This document shows positions 21,410 through 21,459 of a stretch of 21,459 bases of DNA, in pieces. Each line of letters starts with the position of its first letter. Positions within the stretch are counted from its first letter, which is position 1. The notes under the pieces are model-generated. The model saw only the letters and a list, made by a program, of their open reading frames with translations. It was not told the origin of the DNA and did no database searches. Location of the stretch: NCBI GenBank assembly GCA_045540915.1, contig JAZQID010000020.1:1-21459 (forward strand), read 5' to 3'. The position numbers and the translations under genes were made by a program. The stretch comes from RGIG2206 sp045540915 (GTDB taxonomy: Bacteria > Bacillota > Clostridia > Oscillospirales > Acutalibacteraceae).

Positions 21410-21459
21410 TAGACTCCAAGTCGAACGGCAGTAGACTCTTCTGAAATTATATAAAAGAG

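Noticed and set aside
1..21459. Mobile elements, CRISPR arrays, tRNA or rRNA genes
   Set aside because: No transposase, integrase, regularly spaced repeats, clover-leaf pattern or rRNA-like sequence was seen on either strand.

Overview
The window looks like a chromosomal segment of a spore-forming, anaerobic Gram-positive bacterium of the class Clostridia (my best guess is the Oscillospiraceae/Ruminococcaceae side). The evidence is protein resemblance, strong AGGAGG-type ribosome sites, TTGAxx-17-TAxxAT promoters, a lipoprotein-type ABC transporter, a CwlD-like amidase, a flavin-dependent ThyX, and a two-gene SufC-SufB iron-sulfur system. Most genes are GC-rich by eye; 17766-19218 and 20539-21459 look more AT-rich. 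No tRNA, rRNA, CRISPR array, transposase or phage gene was seen. There is no gene-free stretch longer than 300 bases; the longest is 12352-12609.

Layout. (1) 1-4203, minus strand: a tightly packed operon read thyX, tmk, DJ-1-like gene, 5-formyl-THF cyclo-ligase, mltG, U32 peptidase (cut by the window edge). It joins dTTP/folate metabolism to peptidoglycan synthesis. (2) 4254-6480, plus: a DUF2156 protein and a divergent PRPP synthetase, each with its own promoter. (3) 6504-8905, plus: a polar amino-acid-type ABC transporter (binding lipoprotein, permease, ATPase). The binding protein has its two lobes in swapped order, that is, it is circularly permuted; this is the main discovery candidate here. 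(4) 8909-11681, plus: a small membrane protein, a CwlD-like amidase, and radA, closed by a bidirectional terminator. (5) 11680-12923: a minus-strand hemolysin III/PAQR protein and plus-strand rpsT, divergent around a 258-base region with two hairpins. (6) 12928-16011: a minus-strand AraC regulator divergent from a plus-strand oxidoreductase/isomerase pair, probably a sugar or polyol catabolic unit. (7) 16020-17732, minus: sufC-sufB. (8) 17766-19218, minus: two unknown membrane proteins. (9) 19322-21409, minus: an orotate-PRTase-like protein with an altered PRPP loop, an ElaA-like acetyltransferase, and an XRE regulator with a membrane domain.

The working links I infer are as follows. ThyX uses methylene-THF and makes dTMP, Tmk phosphorylates it, and the cyclo-ligase returns 5-formyl-THF to the folate pool. 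The ABC genes form one importer. The AraC protein probably controls the divergent catabolic pair. SufC and SufB form one Fe-S scaffold/ATPase complex. All functional calls come from reading motifs; no database search was run.
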